Source of the DNA: Billgrantia ethanolica
GTDB lineage: Bacteria > Pseudomonadota > Gammaproteobacteria > Pseudomonadales > Halomonadaceae
Direction: 5' to 3'
DNA length: 64,000 nt
Assembly: GCF_021404305.1 (NCBI RefSeq)
Contig: NZ_JABFTX010000002.1
Coordinates: 124,001 to 188,000 of the forward strand
Positions 53,567 through 61,822 of the stretch are shown here, one piece after another (the stretch's first letter is position 1; each line of letters starts with the position of its first letter). Position numbers and translations under genes: made by a program. Under the pieces are notes generated by a model. It saw nothing but the letters and a program-made list of their open reading frames with translations, made no database searches and was not told the DNA's origin.

Positions 53567-53893
53567 TCAGACGGTGAAGCTCTCACCGCACCCACACTGA
53601 TCCTTCACGTTCGGGTTGTTGAAGCGGAAGAAGCGGTTGAGCCCCTCCGAGACATAGTCTACCTCGCTGCCGTCGAGCATCGGCAATGCCTCGGGGGTGA
53701 CGAAGACGGTCACGCCGTGCTCCTCGAACACTGCATCGTCATTGGCCGCCTGGTCGGCGAAGTCGAGCACGTAGCTGTAGCCGGAGCAGCCGCTGGGCTT
53801 GACCGAGACCCGCAGGCCCAGGCCGTGCCCACGCTCCGCCAGTGCCCGCTGGATCTGTTCGGCGGCAGAGGAGGTGATCGAAAGATGCGCCAT
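53567..53893 (-). CDS. iscA: Iron-sulphur cluster carrier IscA
   Basis: About 108 residues, an A-type carrier. The three cluster cysteines are in [14 protein letters not shown] and DQCGCGESF. The carboxy-terminal [15 protein letters not shown] matches IscA more closely than ErpA. AGGAG eight bases before the ATG at 53893 sets the start. It follows iscS by 35 bases, where iscU normally lies, and no scaffold gene is present. Confidence 0.92.
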   Translation of the reverse strand: MAHLSITSSAAEQIQRALAERGHGLGLRVSVKPSGCSGYSYVLDFADQAANDDAVFEEHGVTVFVTPEALPMLDGSEVDYVSEGLNRFFRFNNPNVKDQCGCGESFTV

Positions 53894-53928
53894 GTTGGTA
53901 CTCCTGCAACAAAGTGGCTGAGTGGCGA

Positions 53929-55077
53929 TCAGCGTCTCAGGCCCGGTAGGGCGTGACGCAGGGCCTCGAGCGCGGCCTCGATGTCGGCCTCGTCGGTGAA
54001 GCGGCCGAAGCTGAAACGCAGCGAGGCCAGTGCCAGCGCGCGTGGCACGCCGATGCCCTTCAATACATAGGATGGCTCGACGCTGGCGGAGTTGCATGCC
54101 GAACCGGTCGACAGCGCAATGCTGCGCAGGGCCATCAGCAGCGACTCACCGTCCACGCCCTCGAACGCCAAGTTGAGAATGTTGGGCACAGCCACGTCGA
54201 TGGCGGTGTTGCAATGGATGCCGTCCAGCTCGGACAGTCCTGCGAGCAGTCGGTTCCGCAGGGCCAGGATGCGCGCCTGGTCGGCTTCGCCCTCGGCGGC
54301 GGCCAGTTGGAAGGCTTCGCCCATGCCGACGATCTGATGGGTGGCCAGGGTGCCGGAGCGCATGCCGCGCTCGTGGCCGCCGCCATGGATCAGCGGTTCG
54401 ATGCGGAGATCGGGGCTGCGCCGCACGTAGAGCGCGCCGATGCCCTTGGGGCCGTAGGCCTTGTGGCCGGAGAGGGACATCAGATCGATGCCCAGCCGGC
54501 CGACATCGAGGTCGATGCGGCCCACGCCCTGAGCGGCATCGACATGAAACGTCGCGCCGCCGGCATGGGCCACTTCGGCCAGCGCTGCGAGGTCATGAAT
54601 GCAGCCCAGTTCGTTGTTGACCGCCATCAGCGAGACCAGCACGGTGTCGGGGCGCATTGCCGCGCGCAGCTGCTCGGGTTGGATGCGGCCATCGTGCCCC
54701 GGCGTCAGCCAGGTGACCTCGAAGCCCTCCCGTTCCAGCGCCGCGGCGGTGTCCACCACTGCCTTGTGCTCGATGACCGATGTCACCAGATGACGGCCGC
54801 GTTCGCGATTGGCACGCATGAAGCCGATCAGCGCCAGGTTGTCGGCCTCGGTGGCGCCGCTGGTCCAGACGATCTCGCGCGGGTCGGCAGCGATCAGGTC
54901 GGCGACCTGACGGCGGGCATTCTCCACCGCCTGTTCCGCCTGCCAGCCCAGCATATGGCTGCGCGAAGCGGGGTTGGCGAAGATGCCGTCCAGGGTCAGG
55001 TGGCGCTGCATGACCTCGGCGACGCGAGGGTCGACCGGGGTGGTGGCGGCATAGTCGAGATACACGAGTGCGCTCAT
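53929..55077 (-). CDS. iscS: Cysteine desulfurase IscS, short C-terminus
   Basis: A 382-residue PLP enzyme. The start is VYLDYAATTPVDPRV, the cofactor lysine is in LSGHKAYGPKG and the catalytic cysteine in STGSACNSASVEPS. It mobilises sulphur from cysteine. It ends at HALPGLRR, about 20 residues before the end of E. coli IscS; in that enzyme the extra tail contacts IscU. The loss matches the absence of iscU here. It is downstream of iscR. Confidence 0.93.
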   Translation of the reverse strand: MSALVYLDYAATTPVDPRVAEVMQRHLTLDGIFANPASRSHMLGWQAEQAVENARRQVADLIAADPREIVWTSGATEADNLALIGFMRANRERGRHLVTSVIEHKAVVDTAAALEREGFEVTWLTPGHDGRIQPEQLRAAMRPDTVLVSLMAVNNELGCIHDLAALAEVAHAGGATFHVDAAQGVGRIDLDVGRLGIDLMSLSGHKAYGPKGIGALYVRRSPDLRIEPLIHGGGHERGMRSGTLATHQIVGMGEAFQLAAAEGEADQARILALRNRLLAGLSELDGIHCNTAIDVAVPNILNLAFEGVDGESLLMALRSIALSTGSACNSASVEPSYVLKGIGVPRALALASLRFSFGRFTDEADIEAALEALRHALPGLRR

Positions 55078-55127
55078 TGTCTGGCGGTATTCTCCGGTCT
55101 GTTCCTCTGGCCGGGTGATCAGGGCGA

Positions 55128-55601
55128 TCAGGGCGAGGAGGTCAGGATGGTGTTGGCGTCGTGACGGGCGCTCTGGCGAGCCGCGATGCGGCGCACGTCA
55201 CCGTGCTCGACCAGTTGACCGAGGTTGATGCCGTCGAGAAAGCCGCGGATCTGGCCGGAGAGTTCGCACCATAGATGGTGGGTCAGGCAGGTGTCGCCCT
55301 GCTGGCAGTCCGACAGCCCCTGGCAGCGAGTGGCGTCGACCGACTCGTCGACGGCGTCGATGACCCGTGCCACCGAGATCTGGGCGGCGGGAATCGCCAG
55401 CAGGTAGCCGCCGCCGGGGCCGCGCACGCTGTTGACCAGCCCGGCACGTCGCAGGCGCGCGAAGAGCTGCTCCAGATAGGGCAGGGAGATCTCCTGGCGC
55501 CGTGCGATATCGGCCAGCGAGATGGCGGCGCCCTTGTCTGCGTTCAGGGCCAGGTCGAGCATGGCGGTGACGGCGTAGCGTCCCTTGGTAGTCAAACGCA
55601 T
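55128..55601 (-). CDS. iscR: Iron-sulphur-responsive regulator IscR
   Basis: About 157 residues. An Rrf2-type winged helix ([37 protein letters not shown]) is followed by the cluster loop [13 protein letters not shown], which supplies the three ligand cysteines. IscR represses isc genes when it holds a 2Fe-2S cluster. The start at 55601 matches the invariant family amino terminus; the frame runs to 55727. A promoter with an IscR-like site lies upstream. Confidence 0.95.
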   Translation of the reverse strand: MRLTTKGRYAVTAMLDLALNADKGAAISLADIARRQEISLPYLEQLFARLRRAGLVNSVRGPGGGYLLAIPAAQISVARVIDAVDESVDATRCQGLSDCQQGDTCLTHHLWCELSGQIRGFLDGINLGQLVEHGDVRRIAARQSARHDANTILTSSP

Positions 55602-55697
55602 GGCAGGCTCTTCAGACGCATCGGATAGCGTACCTCGGCCCTTGGGTCGGGCGGGGCGAAACGGCCCGCCGCCAGCGGCGAGCAAGGATGAAAGGCC

Positions 55698-55731
55698 ATT
55701 ATGGTAAAGCCCGACTACCAAGGTCAACCAT
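55698..55731 (-). promoter_or_regulatory. iscR promoter overlapping an IscR type 1-like binding site
   Basis: On the minus strand TTGACC (55727-55722) and CATAAT (55703-55698) are 18 bases apart. Overlapping them, 55731-55707 contains TTGAC-N6-AGTCGGG, which fits the type 1 IscR consensus (YYGAC-N6-AGTCRRS). This predicts autorepression. The -35 box overlaps the cysE stop codon. Confidence 0.6.
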
Positions 55732-56590
55732 TGCCGCGGGGGGGCTCGCCGCTGCCTTGATCTCCATCATGCTCGGCTCTGGAACCGGCGGTGGGGCCGC
55801 AGCAGGCGTCGACATCGGAAAGGATGTCGGCGAAGTCCTCGTCGCGCAGCTCCGGCAGCTTGCCCTCGCGGTAGCTGGCGTCGAGCTTGCGCAGCGTGCT
55901 GCACATGCGCTCGATGCGTTCGTCCACGGCATGCATGTGGTCGAGCATGGCCTGGATCGAGCGCGCCACCGGGTCGGGCATGTCTTCGCTCACGCCGTAG
56001 GCGTCGAAGCCGAACTTACGGCGCATCGCTTCGCGGCGCTCCGGGTCGACCTCCAGCACCTCGGCGGCATCCGGATCGGCACGCTTGACGATCTTGCCGG
56101 GGATGCCCACCACCGTGGCGCCGGCCGGTACCTCCTTGGTCACCACCGCGTTGGAGCCGATCTTGGCACCGGTACCGACGCTGAAGGGGCCGAGAATCTT
56201 GGCGCCGGCACCGACGATGACGCCGTCTTCAAGGGTTGGATGACGCTTGCCCTTGTGCCAGCTGGTGCCGCCCAGAGTGACGCCCTGATAGAGGGTGACG
56301 TCGTCGCCCACCTCGGCGGTCTCGCCGATAACCACGCCCATGCCGTGGTCGATGAAGAAGCGCCGGCCGATCTTCGCGCCGGGGTGGATCTCGATGCCGG
56401 TGAGCCAGCGCGAGAAGGTCGACAGGGTGCGGGCCAGCCACTTGAGGCGCTTGTGCCACAGCCAATGGGCCAGGCGGTGAAGCAGCAGCGCATGCAGTCC
56501 CGGATAGTTGGTGAGCACTTCCAGGAAGTTGCGTGCCGCCGGATCGCGGTCAAAAACGCTGTTGATGTCCTCGCGCAGTCGTTGAAACAT
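55724..56590 (-). CDS. cysE: Serine O-acetyltransferase (EpsC-type CysE)
   Basis: A 288-residue protein. A short helical amino terminus (about 60 residues) leads to the left-handed beta-helix, with [37 protein letters not shown] and [11 protein letters not shown]. It makes O-acetylserine for cysteine synthesis, the substrate source for IscS downstream. The tail after residue 185 is helical and acidic, longer than in E. coli CysE, as in cysE copies next to isc genes in Azotobacter-like genomes. Confidence 0.93.
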   Translation of the reverse strand: MFQRLREDINSVFDRDPAARNFLEVLTNYPGLHALLLHRLAHWLWHKRLKWLARTLSTFSRWLTGIEIHPGAKIGRRFFIDHGMGVVIGETAEVGDDVTLYQGVTLGGTSWHKGKRHPTLEDGVIVGAGAKILGPFSVGTGAKIGSNAVVTKEVPAGATVVGIPGKIVKRADPDAAEVLEVDPERREAMRRKFGFDAYGVSEDMPDPVARSIQAMLDHMHAVDERIERMCSTLRKLDASYREGKLPELRDEDFADILSDVDACCGPTAGSRAEHDGDQGSGEPPRGNG

Positions 56591-56706
56591 GCAGCGGTCC
56601 TTGGTGGCGGTGAAGCGGCCTGGCGGCGGGAATCGGTAACAGACTCATCATATGGGGGCGCGCCGGGCAGCGTTCAAGGATTTTCAGTGGCGGTGCAGGC
56701 GCCAGG

Positions 56707-57510
56707 CTACGCTTTGTCGTCGTTGCCTTTCTCATCCGGGGGTGACGCGGCCCCCTCGTCGGCACTCGGGCGCCCGGCGGCACACTTCTCGGTGGCCGTG
56801 AGCATACCGCGCAGGATGTTCAGCTCCATGCGCTCGGGGCGCGCGCGCAGGGTGAAGCGCCTCAGTCGAGCCATCAGCTGGCGTGGCAGTGCCGGGTCGT
56901 GAAAGCCGATGGCGATCAGGGTACGCTCCAAGTGAGCGAAGTAGTGCTCCAGTTCCTGGTGGCTGGCCAGCGGCTGGTGCGGCTCCTCTTCCTGCTCCGC
57001 CTCGGCTCCAGCGGCGGCGAGCCAGGCCAGGCGGCACTCGTAGGCCAGCACCTGCACGGCGGCAGCCAGGTTGAGCGAGCTGAAGTCCGGGTTGGTGGGG
57101 ATGTGTACGTGGGCATGGCAGCGCTGCAGCTCGGCGTTGGAGAGCCCGCTGTCCTCGCGGCCGAAGACCAGCGCCACCCGCGACTCGGGGCCGGCGAGTT
57201 CGGTCGGCAGCCGCTCGCCCAGCGCGCGCGGGGTGATCATCGGCCACGGCAGGGTGCGCGAGCGGGCGCTGGCGCCCACCGCCAGGGTGCAGTCGGCGAC
57301 GGCTTCCTCCAGGGTCTCGACCACCCTGGCAGCATGCACGATATGGTCGGCTCCCGAGGCGCGCGAGATGCTCTCGCTGGTCAGCGGCTCGCAGCGCGGT
57401 GAGACAAGGGCCAGGTCGCCAAGCCCCATGTTGTGCATGGCGCGGGCGGTGGCACCGATATTACCGGGATGACTGGTGCCGATCAGCACGATACGAATGC
57501 GCTCTAGCAT
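56707..57510 (-). CDS. trmJ: tRNA (cytidine/uridine-2'-O-)-methyltransferase TrmJ
   Basis: A 267-residue SPOUT enzyme. IVLIGTSHPGNIGATARAMH opens the knotted domain and LVFGREDSGLSNAELQRCH forms the SAM site. It 2'-O-methylates position 32 of several tRNAs. A helical carboxy-terminal domain follows, then an acidic tail. It is divergent from suhB, the same arrangement as in E. coli. Confidence 0.95.
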   Translation of the reverse strand: MLERIRIVLIGTSHPGNIGATARAMHNMGLGDLALVSPRCEPLTSESISRASGADHIVHAARVVETLEEAVADCTLAVGASARSRTLPWPMITPRALGERLPTELAGPESRVALVFGREDSGLSNAELQRCHAHVHIPTNPDFSSLNLAAAVQVLAYECRLAWLAAAGAEAEQEEEPHQPLASHQELEHYFAHLERTLIAIGFHDPALPRQLMARLRRFTLRARPERMELNILRGMLTATEKCAAGRPSADEGAASPPDEKGNDDKA

Positions 57511-57597
57511 GCGGGGCTGCCTTTGCCGTACGAGAGAAACTGCGAACCGCCGAGTCTACCACGCCTGCCGGTGGCAATGGCGCATGCCGGGCGATTC

Positions 57598-57606
57598 TGC
57601 TAGGAT
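57598..57606 (+). promoter_or_regulatory. Extended -10 promoter candidate for suhB
   Basis: TGCTAGGAT matches an extended -10 in the trmJ-suhB divergent region, about 95 bases before the suhB ATG. No clear -35 is seen. Confidence 0.28.
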
Positions 57607-57701
57607 GCGCGCCACGCGTTCGACCGAGCTCCCCGTTCGACTCGGGATCAACGTTCGAACTAGCCTGTTCTTTAACATCACCGACGCTCCAAGGCCCGAT
57701 C

Positions 57702-58496
57702 ATGCATCCGATGGTCCAATTCGCCCTGCGCGCCACGCGCAGCGCCGCTGAACAGTTCTTGCGCATTCGTGAGCGCATCGAGAACGCTCACGAGGAACAC
57801 AATCTCGAGCGCCTGCTCGAGGACACGGCCCGCAACGCCGAGACGCTGATCGTTCGTCAGCTCAACCGCGGCTATCCCCAGCACGGGGTCAGCGGTCGTT
57901 TCACCCCCCACCGCGCCGGCGAAGGCGAAGGACGGGACATCGAATGGCGCATCGAGCCCTTCCATGGCTACTCCAGCCTGGGCGTGGCCGGCAGCGGCTT
58001 TGCCCTGTCGGTGGTGTGCCTGGTGAAGGGCCGCCCGGAGCATGCGGTGGTGATCTGCCCCTATAGTGACGACGAGTACCTGGCCAGTCGTGGTCGTGGT
58101 GCCCAGCACAACGGCAAGCGCATACGTGTGCCCAAGTCCAGCGCCATTCTCGGCACTCGGGTGGCCATGAGTCTGCCCGAGAGCTGGCAGCGCTCACGCC
58201 ATTTACCCGCTTACCTGACCCTGATTCAGCAGCTCGGCCCCCAGGTCGAGGCGCACTTGGCCACTGGCAGCGGCCTGCTCGACATGGCCGAGCTGGCCGC
58301 AGGCCGCGTCGATGCCGCCTTCGTGCTCGGCCTGGAGGAGCAGGACCGCCTGGTCGGCACCCTGCTGCTCAAGGAGGCCGGTGCGCTGATGGGCACTCCC
58401 GACGGCCAGCCCAGCGTCGAGGCGGAAGGCCAGCTGATGGCCGCCGGTCCGCGCCTGTACAAGGCCCTGGTGCAGCAGCTCAAGCCGCATTTCTAG
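57702..58496 (+). CDS. suhB: SuhB-type inositol-monophosphatase homologue lacking metal-binding motifs
   Basis: About 264 residues. The start MHPMVQFALRATRSAAEQFL and the position beside trmJ identify it as SuhB. The catalytic residues are missing: the usual (V)TEVD region reads LLEDTARNAE, the GEE motif is replaced by SGRFTPHRAG, and the IDPLDGTTNF motif reads IEPFHGYSS. The closing WDxAAG region is EQDRLVGTLL, which keeps only the aspartate. The frame is otherwise intact and well conserved at the ends. E. coli SuhB acts in the rRNA antitermination complex without needing phosphatase activity, so I infer a purely structural role here. Confidence 0.85.
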   Translation: MHPMVQFALRATRSAAEQFLRIRERIENAHEEHNLERLLEDTARNAETLIVRQLNRGYPQHGVSGRFTPHRAGEGEGRDIEWRIEPFHGYSSLGVAGSGFALSVVCLVKGRPEHAVVICPYSDDEYLASRGRGAQHNGKRIRVPKSSAILGTRVAMSLPESWQRSRHLPAYLTLIQQLGPQVEAHLATGSGLLDMAELAAGRVDAAFVLGLEEQDRLVGTLLLKEAGALMGTPDGQPSVEAEGQLMAAGPRLYKALVQQLKPHF

Positions 58497-58557
58497 GTCT
58501 CGGTAGAAAGAGTAACGGCACGGCCCCCCACTCCCCCTCAGGGAGCTCTGAACGGCA

Positions 58558-58598
58558 CCCCGAAGGTTGGACACTAAATCCGACCTTCGGGGTTTTTT
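58558..58598 (+). terminator. Intrinsic terminator of suhB
   Basis: A 14-bp stem (CCCCGAAGGTTGGA, with one G-T pair, and its complement) with a 7-base loop is followed by TTTTTT on the plus strand. This is the strongest classic terminator in the window, 61 bases after the suhB stop. Confidence 0.92.
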
Positions 58599-58877
58599 AT
58601 TGCGCGGGTCTCCGTGGAGTCGACATGCTAGAGTTATTGATCTTGTTGAATAATAAGTGTTTTGATATTGCGTGTGTGAAATCCGGTGGCCACTCACTAC
58701 AAGCTACAAGCTACAAGGGCAAGCTGGCTCTACCTTTGATACCAGGTGGCAGACTGGTACGGCGCTGTTTGCGCCTGTTCATAGGCCATGGAGTGGGCTC
58801 GCTCGTTCTTTAAACGCCAGTAGGCCGACAGGGGCTGACTGCCATAACTGCGTTAAAGGTATGCCTTGGGGTACGAC
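58599..58877. other. Gene-free, AT-richer stretch
   Basis: From the suhB terminator to the next gene no convincing ORF is visible. The first 80 bases are clearly less GC-rich than the rest of the window (for example GTTGAATAATAAGTG). A short heptamer repeat lies at 58698-58724. The promoter for the 58878 gene is probably here, but no confident boxes were found. Confidence 0.5.
58698..58724. repeat. Short heptamer tandem repeat (TACAAGC)
   Basis: TACAAGC TACAAGC TACAAGG is followed by a partial unit GCAAGC. Similar CAAGCT-type heptamer arrays occur between genes in related bacteria, from memory. It is too short to be functional with confidence. Confidence 0.5.
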
Positions 58878-59990
58878 ATGACGCTGCGTTCCGTCTTCAA
58901 GAGCTGGATCGACCACTACTTCTCCGACGAGGAAGCGGTGATCCTGCTGGTGCTGCTGGTGCTCGGCTTCGCCGTGGTGATCCTCCTCGGGCGCATGCTT
59001 GCCCCCTTCCTCACCGCTCTGGTGATCGCCTTCCTGCTGCAGGGCGCGGTGGGCTGGCTGGAGCGGCGCCACATGCCCCATCTGTTGGCGGTGAGCCTGG
59101 TGTTCCTGGGGTTCATCGGCATGCTGCTGGCCCTGGCTTTCATCCTGATGCCGCTGATCTGGAACCAGCTGGTGGGGCTGGTGCAGGAGACACCGCGCAT
59201 GTTCGCCAGCGGCCAGCAGCTGCTCGACGATCTCCAGGGGCGCTATCCGCACCTGGTCACGCCCGATCAAATCCAGAGCTGGATCGGTGTGGCCGGGCGG
59301 GAGATGACCCAGTTAGGCCAGCGCGCCCTGACCCTGTCGCTGGCGTCCCTCGGCAACGTGCTGTCGTTGATCATCTATCTGGTGCTGGTGCCGATCCTGG
59401 TCTTCTTTCTGCTCAAGGACCGCGAGCGGCTAGTTCACTTCACCCTCTCGCTGCTGCCCCAGAAACGTGCCCTGATGACCCGCATCTGGAACGAGATGGA
59501 CGACCAGATCGCCAACTACGTGCGCGGCAAGTTCATCGAGATCATCATCGTCGGCACCGTTTCCTTTCTCACCTTCGCCTACTTCGGGCTGCCCTATTCG
59601 GCGCTGCTGGCGGTGCTGGTCGGCTTTTCGGTATTGGTGCCCTACATCGGCGCGGCGGTGGCGACCCTGCCAGTGGCGGCGGTGGCGGGCTTCCACTTCG
59701 GCATAAGCAATGAGTTCCTCTACGTGCTGATCGCCTATGGCATCATCCAGGCGCTGGACGGCAATGTGCTGGCTCCGATCCTCTTCTCGGAAACCAATAA
59801 TATCCATCCGGTCTCGATTATCGTCTCGGTGCTCTTCTTCGGCGGGATCTGGGGCTTCTGGGGGATCTTCTTCGCCATTCCGCTGGCGAGTCTGCTCAAG
59901 GCGCTGGTCTATGCCTGGCCGCGGGGGGCCCAACGGCACAGCCGGGCCGAGTCGCTGGAAAAAGCTAGCACGATCCACACAACTTCCTAA
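58878..59990 (+). CDS. AI-2E/PerM-family membrane protein
   Basis: About 370 residues with about eight helices in the family layout: two amino-terminal pairs (VILLVLLVLGFAVVILLG, LALAFILMPLIW), a soluble middle, then LIIYLVLVPILVFFLLKDRE and a helical carboxy half with GTVSFLTFAYFGLPYSALLA and YGIIQALDGNVLAPILF. Members include quorum-signal exporters, sodium/proton antiporters and PerM. The start at 58878 (MTLRSVFKSWI) is chosen. Together with the antiporter nine bases on, an ion-related role is possible. Confidence 0.87.
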   Translation: MTLRSVFKSWIDHYFSDEEAVILLVLLVLGFAVVILLGRMLAPFLTALVIAFLLQGAVGWLERRHMPHLLAVSLVFLGFIGMLLALAFILMPLIWNQLVGLVQETPRMFASGQQLLDDLQGRYPHLVTPDQIQSWIGVAGREMTQLGQRALTLSLASLGNVLSLIIYLVLVPILVFFLLKDRERLVHFTLSLLPQKRALMTRIWNEMDDQIANYVRGKFIEIIIVGTVSFLTFAYFGLPYSALLAVLVGFSVLVPYIGAAVATLPVAAVAGFHFGISNEFLYVLIAYGIIQALDGNVLAPILFSETNNIHPVSIIVSVLFFGGIWGFWGIFFAIPLASLLKALVYAWPRGAQRHSRAESLEKASTIHTTS

Positions 59991-59999
59991 GGCTGAGAG

Positions 60000-61706
60000 A
60001 TGGACGCTATCAATACCCTGTTTCTTCTCTCCGGGTTTCTTCTCGCCCTCAGCATTCTCGCCAGCCGGCTTTCCCGCCAGTTCGGCCTGCCGCTGCTGGT
60101 GCTCTTCCTGGGGCTCGGCATGCTGGCCGGCGAGCAGGGCGTCCTGGGCATTCGCTTCGACGACTATCCCCTGGCGTTCATGATCGCTCACCTGGCGCTG
60201 GCGATGATTCTGCTCGACGGCGGCCTACGCACGCGGTTGACTACTTTCCGTGCCGCCTTCAAGCCGGCGATGGCCCTGGCCACCGTCGGGGTCTTCCTGA
60301 CCAGCGGCATCACCGGGCTGATCGCCATGTGGATCTTCGATCTTAGCCTGATCGAAGGGCTGCTGATCGGCGCCATCGTGGGCTCTACGGATGCGGCGGC
60401 GGTATTCTCGATGCTCAGCGGCAAGGGGGTCAATCTCAACGAGCGGGTAGGGGCGACCCTGGAGATCGAGTCGGGGACCAATGATCCCATGGCGATCTTC
60501 CTGACCATTATGCTGATCGAGCTGCTGGTCGGGGATATCGGCGGCATTGTCGAGACCGCGCTTTTCTTTGTCCAGCAGTTTGGGCTGGGGATCATCATCG
60601 GCGCCGGGGGTGGCTGGCTGATTGCCCGCCTGATGCGCTGGGTCGACATCGAGCCGGGGCTCTACGCCCTGCTCGCCCTGGCGCTGGGCCTTTGCGTGTT
60701 TGGCGTCACCAGCGTGCTGGGTGGCAGCGGCTTTCTGGCGATCTACCTGGCAGGCCTGATGATCGGCAACCAGCCGGGCAAGCACCTGACCTATATCCTA
60801 CCCGTCAACGACGGCCTGGCCTGGCTGAGCCAGATCGGCCTTTTCCTGATGCTGGGGCTGCTGGTCAACCCCAGCGAGCTGTTGGAGCTCGCGCTGCCGG
60901 CTGCGCTGCTGGGGCTGGTACTGATCTTCGTGGCCCGGCCCCTGGCCGTGGTGCTCACCGTCAAGCCGTTCTTCAAGTTCCGCTGGCACGAGATCGGCTT
61001 CATCTCCTGGGTAGGGCTGCGCGGGGCAGTGCCCATCGTGCTAGCGATCTTCCCCGTGATCGGCGGGGTCGAGAACGCCTCGCTCTACTTCAACGCTGCC
61101 TTTGCCGTGGTGCTGATGTCGCTGCTCATCCAGGGGGGCACCATTCCCCTGATGGCGCGCTGGATGAAGGTGGAGGTGCCGCCGAGCGTGGAACCTGACC
61201 AGCGAGGTCTGCTGGGTGTGCTGCCCGAGAACGACTACGAGATGTTCGTCTATCGGGTCGAGAACGAGACACTGGACGACGTGCCCATTCGCATGCTGCG
61301 CTTCCCCTCGGGAGCGCTCATTTCGGCTCTGTTTCGTGACAGCAGCATGCTGCACCCCAAGGGCAGCACGCGGCTGCAGCTGGGAGACGTGGTCTGTGTG
61401 ATCGGCAGGGAACATGACCTTCCCGCCCTCAACAAGCTCTTCAGCGGGGAGGAGCGTCTCAAGAAAACTCAGGAGTTCTTCGGCCCCTTCACGGTCGAAG
61501 CCGACGCTCGGATGGAGGAAATTGCCAAAGCCTATGGCCTTGCGATCACGCCCGGTGAAGGAGAGATGACCCTGGGGGACTTCATCTCCCAGCGGGTGGG
61601 AGGCCATCCCGTGGTGGGTGATGACGTTAGCTGGCACGGCATGCACTGGGTCGTCAGGGAGGTAGAGGGCGATAAAATTAAAAGCGTTGGCATAAGGTTT
61701 TATTGA
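60000..61706 (+). CDS. nhaP2: NhaP2/CvrA-type cation/proton antiporter
   Basis: A 568-residue protein. The CPA1 membrane domain (1-390) has GSTDAAAVFSMLSGKG and ESGTNDPMAIFLT with the ion-binding aspartate, then WVGLRGAVPIVLA. A TrkA_C domain (about 410-485; VPIRMLRFPSGALISALFRD) and a CorC/HlyC-like domain close it. NhaP2 proteins of Vibrio and relatives exchange potassium or sodium for protons. It starts nine bases after its neighbour, so they are probably co-transcribed. Confidence 0.92.
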   Translation: MDAINTLFLLSGFLLALSILASRLSRQFGLPLLVLFLGLGMLAGEQGVLGIRFDDYPLAFMIAHLALAMILLDGGLRTRLTTFRAAFKPAMALATVGVFLTSGITGLIAMWIFDLSLIEGLLIGAIVGSTDAAAVFSMLSGKGVNLNERVGATLEIESGTNDPMAIFLTIMLIELLVGDIGGIVETALFFVQQFGLGIIIGAGGGWLIARLMRWVDIEPGLYALLALALGLCVFGVTSVLGGSGFLAIYLAGLMIGNQPGKHLTYILPVNDGLAWLSQIGLFLMLGLLVNPSELLELALPAALLGLVLIFVARPLAVVLTVKPFFKFRWHEIGFISWVGLRGAVPIVLAIFPVIGGVENASLYFNAAFAVVLMSLLIQGGTIPLMARWMKVEVPPSVEPDQRGLLGVLPENDYEMFVYRVENETLDDVPIRMLRFPSGALISALFRDSSMLHPKGSTRLQLGDVVCVIGREHDLPALNKLFSGEERLKKTQEFFGPFTVEADARMEEIAKAYGLAITPGEGEMTLGDFISQRVGGHPVVGDDVSWHGMHWVVREVEGDKIKSVGIRFY

Positions 61707-61762
61707 TCGAGAGCGGCAGAGAAGATCACTGCACTCCTCTCGCAGTAGCTTCAAACCGGATG

Positions 61763-61792
61763 AAAAATGCCCCCGCAGCCAGGCTGTGGGGG
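61763..61792 (-). terminator. Intrinsic terminator of secDF
   Basis: On the minus strand a 9-bp stem (CCCCCACAG and its complement, one G-T pair, 5-base loop) is followed by CATTTTTCATC. It lies about 30 bases past the secF stop and faces the convergent antiporter gene. Confidence 0.75.
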
Positions 61793-61822
61793 TAGGGTCG
61801 TCCGGGTCGTTATCCTTTGTGG

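Noticed and set aside
58625..58813. A 62-codon ORF in the intergenic stretch after the suhB terminator
   Set aside because: No ribosome-binding site, no family resemblance, and it runs through the heptamer repeat.
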